Shown here: one piece after another, positions 1 through 8,931 of the stretch
Layout of the letters: every line of letters begins with the position of its first letter
Position numbering within the stretch: position 1 is the first letter of the stretch
From: Pseudomonadota bacterium
Lineage (GTDB): Bacteria > Pseudomonadota > Gammaproteobacteria > Xanthomonadales > Xanthomonadaceae
Length of the DNA stretch: 64,000 nucleotides
Direction of reading: 5' to 3'
NCBI GenBank assembly: GCA_018242465.1
Contig: JAFEBY010000126.1
Span: forward strand, 1 to 64,000
The notes under the pieces: model-generated
Databases searched by the model: none
Seen by the model: the letters and a program-made list of their open reading frames with translations, nothing else
What the model was told of the DNA's origin: nothing
Program-made: the position numbers and the translations under genes

Positions 1-702
<702 letters not shown>

Positions 703-721
703 GCCTTGCAGTGACACAGGC

Positions 722-752
722 AAGCCCCCGGAACACCGGGGGCTTTCTTTTT
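722..752 (+). terminator. Rho-independent terminator after the pyrophosphatase gene
   Basis: Perfect 10-bp stem, AAGCCCCCGG (722-731) with CCGGGGGCTT (736-745), a 4-base loop, and a T-rich tail to 752. It begins 20 bases after the pyrophosphatase stop and separates it from the convergent dioxygenase gene. Confidence 0.9.
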
Positions 753-766
753 GGGGGATTAGCAGA

Positions 767-1555
767 TCAAGCAGCGGCCGGCAGCCCCCAGCCAAACGAG
801 TCCATCGACAGCGTGTCGTGGGTCATGCCGCCTTCGATCAACGCCGACGCATCCTCTTCATTGCTCGCGCCCAGCGCCACCAGCAGCGGTAGGAAATGTT
901 CTTCCGTGGGATGCGCGCGTTCGGCATACGGTGCGCGACGGCGATAGTCGACCAGTGCCTCGATGTCACGGCGCGCCACGGAATCGTTCACCCAGTCGGC
1001 GAACGCCTGTGCGTATTCCGGATCATTGATGTGCTGGCGGAATTCGTACAGATTGTGGGTAAGGCTGCCCGATCCGATCACCAGCACGCCCTGTTCGCGC
1101 AATGCGGCCAGCGCACGACCGAGGCGCAACGCGCCTTCCGCGTCGAGGTCATGCGGCATCGACACCTGCAACGCCGGAATGTCGCCCTGCGGGCGCAGAT
1201 GGCGCAGCGGCACCCAGGCGCCGTGGTCGAGACCGCGATGATCGTTCGCGGCAATCGCGAAGCCGGCGTCATCGAGCAATTTCACGACATCGCGTGCAAG
1301 GTCGGGGGCACCCGCGACCGGATACTGCAGTTGATACAGTGGCGTCGGGAATCCACCGAAATCGTGAATGGTGTCCAGCACCGGCGCGGTGGTCACCTGC
1401 ACGCCGCGCGTCTGCCAGTGCGGCGACACCACCACGATCGCCCGCACATCATCGAGCGAGCGACCGAGCCGCGCCAGGTTCGGGCCGAGCAGGCCCGGCT
1501 CCAGCGCGAACATCGGCGAACCGTGGGAGATGAAGAGTGCGGGCGGGCGTGACAT
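767..1555 (-). CDS. LigB/DODA-type extradiol ring-cleavage dioxygenase (YgiD-like)
   Basis: 262 aa, family-typical length. The LigB-superfamily metal site is visible: H11 in ISHGSPM, H46 in VVSPHW, and H220 in the conserved AHPTEEHFLPLLVALGA block, with DHGAW (H111) also conserved. Members open catecholic rings such as DOPA with a Zn or Fe site in the cytosol; the true substrate here is unknown. It is the last gene of a minus-strand group with DoxX and a collapsed oxidoreductase (1580-1684), next to LysR, OsmC and pirin genes. That setting suggests a role in electrophile or quinone stress rather than growth on aromatics, which is an inference. Confidence 0.85.
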   Translation of the reverse strand: MSRPPALFISHGSPMFALEPGLLGPNLARLGRSLDDVRAIVVVSPHWQTRGVQVTTAPVLDTIHDFGGFPTPLYQLQYPVAGAPDLARDVVKLLDDAGFAIAANDHRGLDHGAWVPLRHLRPQGDIPALQVSMPHDLDAEGALRLGRALAALREQGVLVIGSGSLTHNLYEFRQHINDPEYAQAFADWVNDSVARRDIEALVDYRRRAPYAERAHPTEEHFLPLLVALGASNEEDASALIEGGMTHDTLSMDSFGWGLPAAA

Positions 1556-1579
1556 GGCAATTCCTGGAGTGAATGGTTT

Positions 1580-1684
1580 TCAGTTGGCGACCGTGAAACG
1601 GCGTCCGTGATGCGCGGGCTTTTCCAACTCGGCGACGACGCGCGAACCGATCATTCCGGTGACGCCAATGACATTGATTTTCAT
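1580..1684 (-). pseudogene. Internally deleted NAD(P)-binding oxidoreductase remnant
   Basis: A 34-codon frame with its own Shine-Dalgarno (GAAGGAAT, about 8 bases before ATG at 1684) encodes MKINVIGVTGMIGSRVV, the first strand and glycine-rich loop of an atypical-SDR/NmrA-like NAD(P)-binding protein. It then runs straight into AELEKPAHHGRRFTVAN and a stop. From memory, the latter resembles the usual C-terminus of the same family, so the middle (roughly 180 residues) appears to have been lost in frame while both ends survived. It lies between doxX and the dioxygenase, where an intact oxidoreductase would fit. It is too short to be an enzyme. Whether the minipeptide is made is unknown. Confidence 0.65.
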
Positions 1685-1718
1685 ATCGGCATTCCTTCAG
1701 GGCTAGGTAGATCCGCGA

Positions 1719-2102
1719 TTACTTGTTGCGCGAACGCATAGCATCGATGCTGTACGCGCCGGCGCCGTTGGCGAACAGCACGAGGAAACCTCCGGCCATC
1801 GCGATGTTTTTCATGAAGTTGATCTGCTGCATCTGGTCGGCGAAGTCGTTGTGGAAGAACAGCGCCGAGACCACCGAGAAGCCGGCCAGCGCCAATGCAG
1901 CCCAGCGGGTGAAGACGCCACCGAGGATGGCGAGGCCGCCGCCGAACTCCGCAATGATCACCAGCGGCAACAGTGCGCCGGGGACGCCGGCGTGCTCCAT
2001 GTATTGCTGGGTGCCGGCATAGGCGGCGATCTTGCCGAAACCGGAGACGACGAAGATCAGGGAGAGGCCGACACGACCAAGCAGGGTTGCGAAAGCGTTC
2101 AT
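1719..2102 (-). CDS. DoxX family membrane protein
   Basis: 127 aa with four hydrophobic segments (about 5-25, 43-63, 68-86 and 98-115). The DoxX pattern is clear: GRVGLSLIFVVSGFGKIA near the N-terminus and PLVIIAEFGGGLAILGG in helix 2. The family comprises small inner-membrane proteins linked to quinone, thiol and oxidative-stress chemistry; no exact reaction can be assigned. The start at 2102 has AAGGA upstream. It is first in a minus-strand unit with the oxidoreductase remnant and dioxygenase, and divergent from the LysR gene, which probably controls it. Confidence 0.88.
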   Translation of the reverse strand: MNAFATLLGRVGLSLIFVVSGFGKIAAYAGTQQYMEHAGVPGALLPLVIIAEFGGGLAILGGVFTRWAALALAGFSVVSALFFHNDFADQMQQINFMKNIAMAGGFLVLFANGAGAYSIDAMRSRNK

Positions 2103-2204
2103 GAGGATGTCCTTGGGAAGATTGGGGGTGGCATCCAGCCGGAAGAATCTCTGGACGTGCCTCCACTGTATTGATCGATCTCACGCGAATAAACAGCGAT
2201 TCAA

Positions 2205-2234
2205 TTGACATATTGGCTCATTTTTTGGAACAAT
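2205..2234 (+). promoter_or_regulatory. Putative promoter of the LysR gene
   Basis: Consensus -35 TTGACA at 2205-2210 and a weak -10 AACAAT at 2229-2234 with an 18-base spacer. Transcription would begin at about 2241, on the ATG itself, implying a leaderless message; the upstream bases lack a clear Shine-Dalgarno. The spacer is AT-rich. Prediction only. Confidence 0.45.
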
Positions 2235-2240
2235 CCCGGA

Positions 2241-3143
2241 ATGGACAAAGTTCGGGAAATGGCCAGCTTCGTCGCCGTGGTCGATGCCGGCAGTTTCGTC
2301 GGCGCTGCGGACGCCACCGACACCTCGAAGGCTGCGATCTCGCGCCACATCGCCGAATTGGAGCAGCGACTGGGCGTACGCCTGCTCAACCGCACCACCC
2401 GTCGGCTGTCGCTGACCGACGATGGTCAGCGCTTCTATACCCGGGCGAAGGAACTGCTGGCCTCGCTCGACGAATTCGAATCCGAGATGACCTCGCGCAC
2501 CGGCGAGCCCAGCGGCCTGCTGCGCATCAACGCGCCGTTGACCTTCGGCATGCTGCACCTGGCGCCGCTGTGGGGACGCTTCTCGGCACTGCATCCCAAG
2601 GTCGCGCTCGACGTCACCCTCAACGATCGCGTGGTCGATCTGGTCGACGAAGGCTTCGACCTCGCAATCCGCATCACCAGCATGCCGAGTTCGCAGCTGG
2701 TGAGCCGCAAGCTGGCGTCGACCCGCATCGTGCTGTGCGCATCGCCGGCTTATCTCGAAGCGCACGGCAAGCCGGCGCATCCCGACGAGCTCACCCGACA
2801 TCGCGTCATCGGCTATTCCTACTGGTCGGGACGCGACGAATGGAACTTCAGCGGCCCGGACGGCAATGTCCGCGTCCATACTTCGCCATGGATGCGCACC
2901 AACAATGGCGACACCTGTCGCGCCGCAGCGTTGAAGGACCAGGGCATCATCCTGCAACCCGATTTCCTGGTCGGTGGCGACCTCAAACAGGGATCGCTGG
3001 TCGAGCTGATGCCGGAGTACCACTCGATCGAGACCGGCATCCACGCAGTCTGGCCATCGCGCAAGCATGCGCCGATGAAGCTGCGTCGCCTGATCGATTT
3101 CCTGGCGACAGAGTTCGAAAGCCCGGTCTGGACACGTTGCTGA
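2241..3143 (+). CDS. LysR-type transcriptional regulator
   Basis: 300 aa from MDKVREMASF. The N-terminal winged helix-turn-helix (about 1-60) has TSKAAISRHIAELEQRLGVRLLNRTTRRLSLTDDG-type residues with the LNRTTR motif; residues about 90-290 form the periplasmic-binding-protein-like effector domain. The sequence resembles the branch of LysR regulators that control quinone or aldehyde reductases. It is divergent from doxX and upstream of osmC, pirin and an FMN reductase, its likely regulon. The chosen ATG matches the family start; an in-frame TTG at 2205 is part of a TTGACA box and is not used here. The effector is unknown. Confidence 0.88.
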   Translation: MDKVREMASFVAVVDAGSFVGAADATDTSKAAISRHIAELEQRLGVRLLNRTTRRLSLTDDGQRFYTRAKELLASLDEFESEMTSRTGEPSGLLRINAPLTFGMLHLAPLWGRFSALHPKVALDVTLNDRVVDLVDEGFDLAIRITSMPSSQLVSRKLASTRIVLCASPAYLEAHGKPAHPDELTRHRVIGYSYWSGRDEWNFSGPDGNVRVHTSPWMRTNNGDTCRAAALKDQGIILQPDFLVGGDLKQGSLVELMPEYHSIETGIHAVWPSRKHAPMKLRRLIDFLATEFESPVWTRC

Positions 3144-3156
3144 AGCACCGATCCAT

Positions 3157-3180
3157 CATCGTTCCAATCATGGAACGATG
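3157..3180. promoter_or_regulatory. Perfect 10-bp inverted repeat upstream of osmC
   Basis: Arms CATCGTTCCA (3157-3166) and TGGAACGATG (3171-3180) are exact reverse complements around ATCA. The repeat lies 13 bases after the lysR stop and 78 bases before the osmC start. No T-run follows on either strand, so an operator is more likely than a terminator. It could bind the neighbouring LysR protein or another dimeric regulator. Confidence 0.55.
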
Positions 3181-3258
3181 TGGGCCGATTTTGGTCGCTG
3201 GTGGCGTCATCGTCCCTGTCCTAAGCTGACTCGACTTCCGCCATTGACCGGATCATCG

Positions 3259-3669
3259 ATGAAGACGATCGCCCACGCTGATATCCGTTCCGCTGGCACG
3301 AACTATCTCCACGACATCGAGGCCGGGCATTTCGGCATGCAATCGGACGAACCCGTCGCACTCGGCGGCCAGGGCAAGGGGCCAGCGCCGTTCGATCTCT
3401 ATTTGGCCTCGTTGGCGGCCTGCACAGCGATCACCCTGCGCATGTATGCCGAACGCAAGGACTGGGATCTCGGCGAGTTCTCTGCCGAATTGAAGCTCAC
3501 CCGCGACGACGACGGCAGCCTGCATGTCCATCGCGTACTGCACGCGACCGGGCCGCTTGACGATGCGCAATGGCAGCGCCTGCTCGAGATCGTCGCCAAC
3601 ACCCCGGTGACCAAGGCGATGCGCGAAGGCGTCGACATCACCAGCGAACGCGGCAACGCGAGCACCTGA
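3259..3669 (+). CDS. OsmC/Ohr superfamily protein (single conserved Cys)
   Basis: 136 aa from MKTIAHADIR. It has the OsmC-family core: GQGKGPAPFDLYLASLAACTAITLRMYA, with C55 at the peroxidatic-cysteine position. The usual second cysteine, in a CPV-type motif near the C-terminus, is replaced: the segment reads NTPVTKAMREGVDI. It may therefore use another thiol partner or not be a peroxidase. It is closer to YhfA-like OsmC proteins than to Ohr, which is encoded separately at 60456. It sits between the LysR gene and pirin in the same direction. Confidence 0.82.
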   Translation: MKTIAHADIRSAGTNYLHDIEAGHFGMQSDEPVALGGQGKGPAPFDLYLASLAACTAITLRMYAERKDWDLGEFSAELKLTRDDDGSLHVHRVLHATGPLDDAQWQRLLEIVANTPVTKAMREGVDITSERGNAST

Positions 3670-3699
3670 CTCCATCATTCATCCTAGGAGATTGATTCC

Positions 3700-4626
3700 A
3701 TGTCCGCTCCGGTTTCCGTACCCCCCGATCACGCCAGCGGCCCCGTGCTGGAGCTCAGCGCAGCGCGCAGCAGCATCGTCGGCAACGATCTGACGGTGAA
3801 ACGCGCCCTGCCCGGCAAGCCGCGACGCATGGTCGGCGCCTGGTGCTTCCTCGACCACGCCGGACCGATGGATTACCCGCCCGATCACGGCCTCACCGTC
3901 GGCCCGCACCCGCATATCGGCTTGCAGACCTTCACCTGGATGATCGAGGGCGAAGTGATGCACCACGACAGCCTCAGCAATCGCCAGATGATCCGTCCCG
4001 GCCAAGTGAACCTGATGACCGCCGGCCGCGGCATCAGCCACGCCGAAGTGTCGCCGGGCGGCGAATCCGGGCGCATCCATGCCGCGCAGCTGTGGATCGC
4101 ATTGCCGGACGAAGAACGCGATCGCGAACCGGCGTTCCAGCATTGTCCCGACATGCCGCGCATCGAGCAGGATGGCTTCGACATCACCGTTCTGGTGGGG
4201 TCGGCATTCGGACAAACCGCCGCCCCGAAGGTCTACACGCCGCTGATCGGTTTCGACCTCGAATCGAAAAACGCGGCACGCACCATGCTGGCGCTCGATC
4301 CGTCGTTCGAACACGCAGTAATGCCGCTGGAAGGCAGTGCGATCGTCAGTGGACAGGAAGTGCACGATGGTGAGTTGCTCTATCTCGGCACCGGTCGTGG
4401 CGAGATAGATATCGAGACGACTGCAGCCGGCCGCCTGCTGCTGATCGGCGGCACGCCGTTCGGCAAGGACGTGCTGCTGTGGTGGAATTTCGTCGGTCGC
4501 ACCCTGGAAGACATGACCACCGCCACCGATGACTGGAACGCGGGACGCCGCTTCGGCAAGGTCGAAGGCAGCGGACTTCCGCCGCTGAAGGCGCCGGACG
4601 TTTCCGGACTGCACCTGCGCGCCTGA
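3700..4626 (+). CDS. Pirin family protein
   Basis: 308 aa, a full-length bicupin pirin. The metal site is visible in the N-terminal cupin: H70 and H72 in GPHPHIGLQTFTW, H114 and E116 in GRGISHAEVSP. Bacterial pirins include quercetin 2,3-dioxygenases and redox-sensing regulatory partners; which applies here is unknown. It has a strong ribosome site (TAGGAG, 10-15 bases before ATG) almost identical to that of the next gene, so OsmC, pirin and the FMN reductase probably form one transcript. A second, shorter pirin (YhaK type) is encoded at 37529-38227. Confidence 0.9.
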   Translation: MSAPVSVPPDHASGPVLELSAARSSIVGNDLTVKRALPGKPRRMVGAWCFLDHAGPMDYPPDHGLTVGPHPHIGLQTFTWMIEGEVMHHDSLSNRQMIRPGQVNLMTAGRGISHAEVSPGGESGRIHAAQLWIALPDEERDREPAFQHCPDMPRIEQDGFDITVLVGSAFGQTAAPKVYTPLIGFDLESKNAARTMLALDPSFEHAVMPLEGSAIVSGQEVHDGELLYLGTGRGEIDIETTAAGRLLLIGGTPFGKDVLLWWNFVGRTLEDMTTATDDWNAGRRFGKVEGSGLPPLKAPDVSGLHLRA

Positions 4627-4655
4627 GTCGTGCACCCCTACCTAGGAGATCGACG

Positions 4656-5201
4656 ATGGCCCGAATCCTCGCCCTGTCCGGCAGCCTGCGCCATGGCTCG
4701 TTCAACACCGCGCTGGCACGCGCCGCGCGTGCGCAGGCACCCGAAGGCGTGACTGTCGAAATCGCGACGTTGCACGGCATCCCGCTGTACGACGCCGACG
4801 ACGAGGCCGCGCATGGCATTCCGGAAGCCGTGCAGAAACTGCGCGCGCAGATCCTCGCCAACGACGGCCTGCTGATGGTGACGCCCGAATACAACAACGG
4901 CGTGCCGGGCGTGTTCAAGAACGGCATCGACTGGCTGTCGCGATCCGGCCTCGATCTGTTCGCAGGATTGAACGTCGCGATGATTGGCGCATCGCCGAGC
5001 GGATTCGGCACCCTGCTCTCGCAAAGCCATTGGCTGCCGGTGTTGCGCACACTGAAGACGCAGTTGTGGACGGGAGGACGGATGATGGTGTCGCGCGCAA
5101 ACACGCTCATCGACATGAACGGCGAAGTGTCCGACCCCGCCACGCTCAAGCTGGTCGGGGAGTTCCTGGCCGAATTCGCCCGCCATCTCGACAGCCACTA
5201 A
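4656..5201 (+). CDS. NADPH-dependent FMN reductase (flavodoxin-fold quinone/chromate reductase type)
   Basis: 181 aa. It has the NADPH_dep_FMN_red signature: the phosphate loop SGSLRHGSFNTALARAA near the N-terminus and PEYNNGVPGVFKNGIDWLSR (about 73-92), which packs on the isoalloxazine ring. Homologues (ChrR, YieF, azoreductase-like) carry out two-electron reduction of quinones and other electrophiles in the cytosol. It follows pirin by 29 bases with a TAGGAG ribosome site and closes the LysR-OsmC-pirin group. This supports a quinone or electrophile detoxification role, though the physiological substrate is not known. Confidence 0.9.
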   Translation: MARILALSGSLRHGSFNTALARAARAQAPEGVTVEIATLHGIPLYDADDEAAHGIPEAVQKLRAQILANDGLLMVTPEYNNGVPGVFKNGIDWLSRSGLDLFAGLNVAMIGASPSGFGTLLSQSHWLPVLRTLKTQLWTGGRMMVSRANTLIDMNGEVSDPATLKLVGEFLAEFARHLDSH

Positions 5202-5269
5202 CGGAATAGCAACACGCGTCACGACAACTTCGCATAGGGTGCGGGGCGTTTTCGGCCAAAATCAGCTGG

Positions 5270-6580
5270 ATGGATTCCTCCGACACATTCCCCGTCGTCA
5301 TTGCCGGCGCCGGCTTCTGCGGACTCGCGCTCGCCGCGCAGTTGCTGGAGCGCGGCCAGGCGGTGGTGCTGATCGGTCATGCCGCGAATTTCGGCCGCGG
5401 CACCGCCTATGGCGATGCCTGGCGCGGGCACCTGCTCAACGTGCCGGCCGATCGCATGGGCCTGCGCGCGGATGCGCCGGCAGCATTCGCCGAATGGCTG
5501 GACCTGCAGGGCGATGCGCGCCGCCAATTTCGGCCGCGCCTGGAGTTCGGCGACTATCTCGCCCACGAGCTCGATGGGTTGCGCATGCGCCATGGCAATC
5601 GACTGCGGTGCATCGAAGCAGGCATCACCGCGATCTCGCGCGGCACCGATGCACGCTGGCACATCGCCATCGATTCCGGTGAAACGCTGGAAAGCGATCG
5701 TCTCGTCCTCGCGCTCGGCGCCGCGAGCACGGCGAGCACGACAACCAACTGCCCCCTCATCCGCCAACCGTGGGCGCGTGATGCACTGTCGAACATCGCC
5801 GTCGACGCACCGGTACTGATCCTCGGCACCGGCCTGACGATGATCGACATGGTGCTGGCGCTGCAGGCGCAGGGCCATCGCGGCGCGATCACCGCACTCT
5901 CGCGTCGTGGACGTCTGCCGCTGCTGCATCCAGAGCCACCGTTGCCACCGACGCCGCCCTCCCCGGCATTGCTCGCGGCGCTGGAAGCCGGCGACCTGTA
6001 TTTGGCACTCCGGGAGTTCCGCGCGGCCATCACTGCTGGCGCGGCGCCGGCAACGCTCGCCGATGGTCTGCGTGCGCTGATCCCGCAGCTGTGGCGCGGC
6101 TGGTCCTTGCCGACGCGCAAACGCTTCCTGCGCCATCTGCGTCCGTGGTGGGACAGCGTGCGCCATCGCGTGCCGCGCGAAGTCTTCGCCACGCTTGGTC
6201 GTTTGCGCGAAGAAGGCCGACTGCGGATTTGCGCCGGCCACTTCATTGATCATGAAAACGGCAGCGCGCGCATCCGTTGGCGCGGTGAACGCGATGATGT
6301 CGCGATCCCCGCGAGCGCCGTCATCGATGCCACGGGGCTGGACGGTGATCGCGACCGCTACACCACGCATCCTGCACTGTCGGCGCTGGTCGCCGACGGC
6401 CATCTCCGCATCGATCCGCTGGGCCTCGGCCTCGACTGCGCCGCCGATGGCAGCGTGCCGGGCGCGGACGGACTCCACCTGATCGGTTTTCTGCGCCGTG
6501 GCGAATGCTGGGAAAGCACCGCCGTGCCCGAGTTGCGCGCGCAGGCGGCTGCACTTGCGGAGCGGCTGGCGGCATACTGA
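5270..6580 (+). CDS. FAD-NAD(P)-binding family flavoprotein
   Basis: 436 aa. The N-terminal dinucleotide-binding loop VVIAGAGFCGLALAAQLLERG and a later GRGTAYGDAWRGHLLNVPADRMGL segment are typical of the FAD/NAD(P)-binding group represented by Pfam 13454. Family members are uncharacterised flavoproteins often annotated as hydroxyacylglutathione-type or amine-oxidase-like proteins. A second Rossmann-like stretch, VLILGTGLTMIDMVLALQAQG (about 183-203), is consistent with NAD(P)H binding. The gene stands alone between the FMN reductase and a membrane protein gene. The substrate cannot be predicted. Confidence 0.75.
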   Translation: MDSSDTFPVVIAGAGFCGLALAAQLLERGQAVVLIGHAANFGRGTAYGDAWRGHLLNVPADRMGLRADAPAAFAEWLDLQGDARRQFRPRLEFGDYLAHELDGLRMRHGNRLRCIEAGITAISRGTDARWHIAIDSGETLESDRLVLALGAASTASTTTNCPLIRQPWARDALSNIAVDAPVLILGTGLTMIDMVLALQAQGHRGAITALSRRGRLPLLHPEPPLPPTPPSPALLAALEAGDLYLALREFRAAITAGAAPATLADGLRALIPQLWRGWSLPTRKRFLRHLRPWWDSVRHRVPREVFATLGRLREEGRLRICAGHFIDHENGSARIRWRGERDDVAIPASAVIDATGLDGDRDRYTTHPALSALVADGHLRIDPLGLGLDCAADGSVPGADGLHLIGFLRRGECWESTAVPELRAQAAALAERLAAY

Positions 6581-6661
6581 CGCGATACCGTACTGATCAA
6601 CCACATTTCGTTCACCGCGGCCCGACCATCATCGGGACCGCACAGGTCGAAGGCTGCGCCC

Positions 6662-8215
6662 ATGAATTCCGTCCCCTGGCAGGTCAACCTGCAGAACTCG
6701 CTCGGCACCTATCTCCCCAATCTGCTCGGCGGCATCGCCCTGCTGCTGGTCGGCTGGTTCGTCGCCCTGGTGCTGTCGGCGCTGACCCGCCGCGGGCTGA
6801 TGGCGTTGGAGGTCAACGACAAGCTCAACGCCAATACCCATTCGCGCATCGACTTCGAACGCATCGCCGCACGTCTGGTGTTCTGGTTCGTGCTGCTGCT
6901 GGCGATCCTCGGGATGTTCAGCGTGCTCGACCTGCAAGGCATTTCCGGCCCCCTGAGCCTGCTGGCCGGCACCGTCATGGCGTACGTCCCGCGCCTGCTG
7001 TTGGCGATCGGGCTGGCCGCACTGGCGTGGCTGGTGGCAACGGTGATCCGCTCGCTGGTGAATCGAGCGCTTGGCGCCACCCGCCTCGACGACACCCTGT
7101 CGGAAAGCGCGGGGATGGAACCGGTCTCGGCGATCATGGGCAACGTCGCCTACTGGCTGGTGCTGCTGCTGTTCCTGCCGGCGATCGTCGGCGTGCTGCA
7201 GATCGAAGGCCTGATGGCGCCGCTGGAAAACATGACGCAGGTGATGCTCGGCATGCTGCCCAACGTCTTCGCGGCGGTGGTGATCGGCGTGCTCGGCTGG
7301 ATCATCGCCAAGGTCGTGCGCGGACTGGTCACCAACCTGCTCTCGGCCACCGGCATCGACCGCATGAGCGCCAGCAACGACAGCACCCGCGACGTGCGCC
7401 TGTCGCAACTCGCCGGCACCCTGGCCTTCATCCTGGTGATCGTGCCGACCCTGGTCGCCGCGCTTGATGCGCTGAAGATCCAGTCGATCTCGCTGCCGCT
7501 CACCAACATGCTCAACATCATGGTGGCGGCGGTGCCGAACGTGCTCGCTGCGGCGGCCATCCTGCTGTTGGCGTGGTTCATCGGCCGCTTCGCCTCGGGC
7601 CTGGTGACGCGCCTGCTGGCGAACCTCGGGCTTGATCGCCTGCCGGCGCGCCTCGGCTTCGGCCAGGCGTTCGGCGACCACGCCCATCTCGGCGAGGACG
7701 GCCTTGGCGATGAGGACGAAAGCGGGGACGCCGCGCCTGCAAACACCCGCTGGTCGCTATCGGATGTCGCCGGCCATCTCGCGCTGTTCTTCATCATGTT
7801 GTTCGCAACGGTGGAAGCCGCCGACATGCTCGGCTTTGACGGCGTGCGTGATCTGTTGGAAACCTTTATCGCCTTCGGCAGCGACATCCTGCTGGGGTTG
7901 GTGATTTTCGTGGTCGGCTATTGGCTGGCCAATGTCGCTGCAACGGCGATCCAGCGCGCCAACCCTGACCATAACGCCGGCCTGTCGCAGATCGCACGCG
8001 TCGCCATCCTCGGACTGGTGATCGCGATGGGCCTGCGTGCGATGAGCATCGCCGATGACATCGTCAATCTCGCCTTCGCTTTGGTTCTGGGTGCGGTCGC
8101 AGTGGCGGTGGCGATCGCCTTTGGCGTTGGTGGCCGCGCTGCCGCCGGCCGGATTGCCGATCGCTGGGCCGACCAGATCCTCAATCGCGGCAAGGGTGGC
8201 GATCGGCACGAGTGA
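6662..8215 (+). CDS. CmpX-like multi-pass membrane protein (mechanosensitive-channel TM-helix repeat family)
   Basis: 517 aa, very hydrophobic. It contains several copies of the conserved TM-helix repeat of CmpX/YnaI-like proteins: a long helix followed by an amphipathic (L/I)GxxxVDDxL-like segment, seen as NLLGGIALLLVGWFVALVL, RLLLAIGLAALAWLVATVI, NVFAAVVIGVLGWIIAKVV and NVLAAAAILLLAWFIGRFA. A canonical MscS beta-domain is not evident. The hydrophilic insert at about 330-365 is acidic (GDEDESGD). Homologues influence envelope stress responses in Pseudomonas; channel activity is inferred, not shown. Confidence 0.8.
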   Translation: MNSVPWQVNLQNSLGTYLPNLLGGIALLLVGWFVALVLSALTRRGLMALEVNDKLNANTHSRIDFERIAARLVFWFVLLLAILGMFSVLDLQGISGPLSLLAGTVMAYVPRLLLAIGLAALAWLVATVIRSLVNRALGATRLDDTLSESAGMEPVSAIMGNVAYWLVLLLFLPAIVGVLQIEGLMAPLENMTQVMLGMLPNVFAAVVIGVLGWIIAKVVRGLVTNLLSATGIDRMSASNDSTRDVRLSQLAGTLAFILVIVPTLVAALDALKIQSISLPLTNMLNIMVAAVPNVLAAAAILLLAWFIGRFASGLVTRLLANLGLDRLPARLGFGQAFGDHAHLGEDGLGDEDESGDAAPANTRWSLSDVAGHLALFFIMLFATVEAADMLGFDGVRDLLETFIAFGSDILLGLVIFVVGYWLANVAATAIQRANPDHNAGLSQIARVAILGLVIAMGLRAMSIADDIVNLAFALVLGAVAVAVAIAFGVGGRAAAGRIADRWADQILNRGKGGDRHE

Positions 8216-8260
8216 ATGTCGGCAGGCAGGTGCGGATCGCGGTCATTGGATCTTCGGCGT

Positions 8261-8266
8261 TACAAT
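8261..8266 (+). promoter_or_regulatory. Putative -10 element of ppa
   Basis: TACAAT (5 of 6 to consensus) lies 26 bases before the ppa ATG. No good -35 is seen at the matching distance, so only the -10 is proposed. Confidence 0.4.
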
Positions 8267-8292
8267 GACGCATTGCACAATTGGAAGCCATC

Positions 8293-8841
8293 ATGGGCCT
8301 CGACCTCGTCAGCACCGGCAAGAACCCGCCGGACGAAATCAACGTCATCATCGAAATCCCCAAGGACGCCGAGCCGGTCAAGTACGAGGTCGACAAGGCC
8401 AGCGGCGCGATCTTCGTGGACCGCATCCTGTCGACGCCGATGCGCTATCCGTGCAACTACGGTTACGTGCCGCACACCGTCTGCGGTGATGGCGACCCCG
8501 CCGACGTGCTGGTGATCCTGCCGCTGCCGCTGGTGCCGGGCTCAGTGATCCGCTGCATCCCGGTCGGCGTGCTGAAGATGACCGATGAAGCCGGCAGCGA
8601 CGAGAAGATCATCGCGATCCCGGTGCCGAAGGTTTTCGGCGGCTATTCCCACATCAGCGACATCGAGCAGGTGTCGAAGCATTGGCTGGAACGCATCGGC
8701 CACTTCTTCGAGCACTACAAGGATCTCGAGAAGGGCAAGTGGGTAAAGCTGGAAGGCTGGGGCAACGCGGCCGAAGCCAAGCAGGTCCTGGTCGACGCGA
8801 TGAAGCGCTACGAAGACAGCGCCGAGAAGCCGAATTTCTGA
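8293..8841 (+). CDS. ppa: Inorganic pyrophosphatase (family I)
   Basis: 182 aa, the usual bacterial length. Active-site features of family I soluble pyrophosphatases are present: VKYEVDKASGAIFVDR, YPCNYGYVPHT and the metal-binding DGDPADVLV signature. It hydrolyses PPi from biosynthesis in the cytosol, pulling polymerisation and activation reactions forward. The start MGLDLVSTG is preferred over an ATG four codons upstream because it fits the family N-terminus and has GGAAG just before it. Another PPi-using enzyme, the membrane pyrophosphatase, lies about 8 kb upstream; the two are not in one operon. Confidence 0.95.
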   Translation: MGLDLVSTGKNPPDEINVIIEIPKDAEPVKYEVDKASGAIFVDRILSTPMRYPCNYGYVPHTVCGDGDPADVLVILPLPLVPGSVIRCIPVGVLKMTDEAGSDEKIIAIPVPKVFGGYSHISDIEQVSKHWLERIGHFFEHYKDLEKGKWVKLEGWGNAAEAKQVLVDAMKRYEDSAEKPNF

Positions 8842-8931
8842 AATCGGTCTCGGCTGGTAACGAGCGCATTTGCTCTTCCGCTTGAAATCCGCCACCGGCG
8901 GCGCCCATGCGGTTCGTCCGTAGCGCCGACT

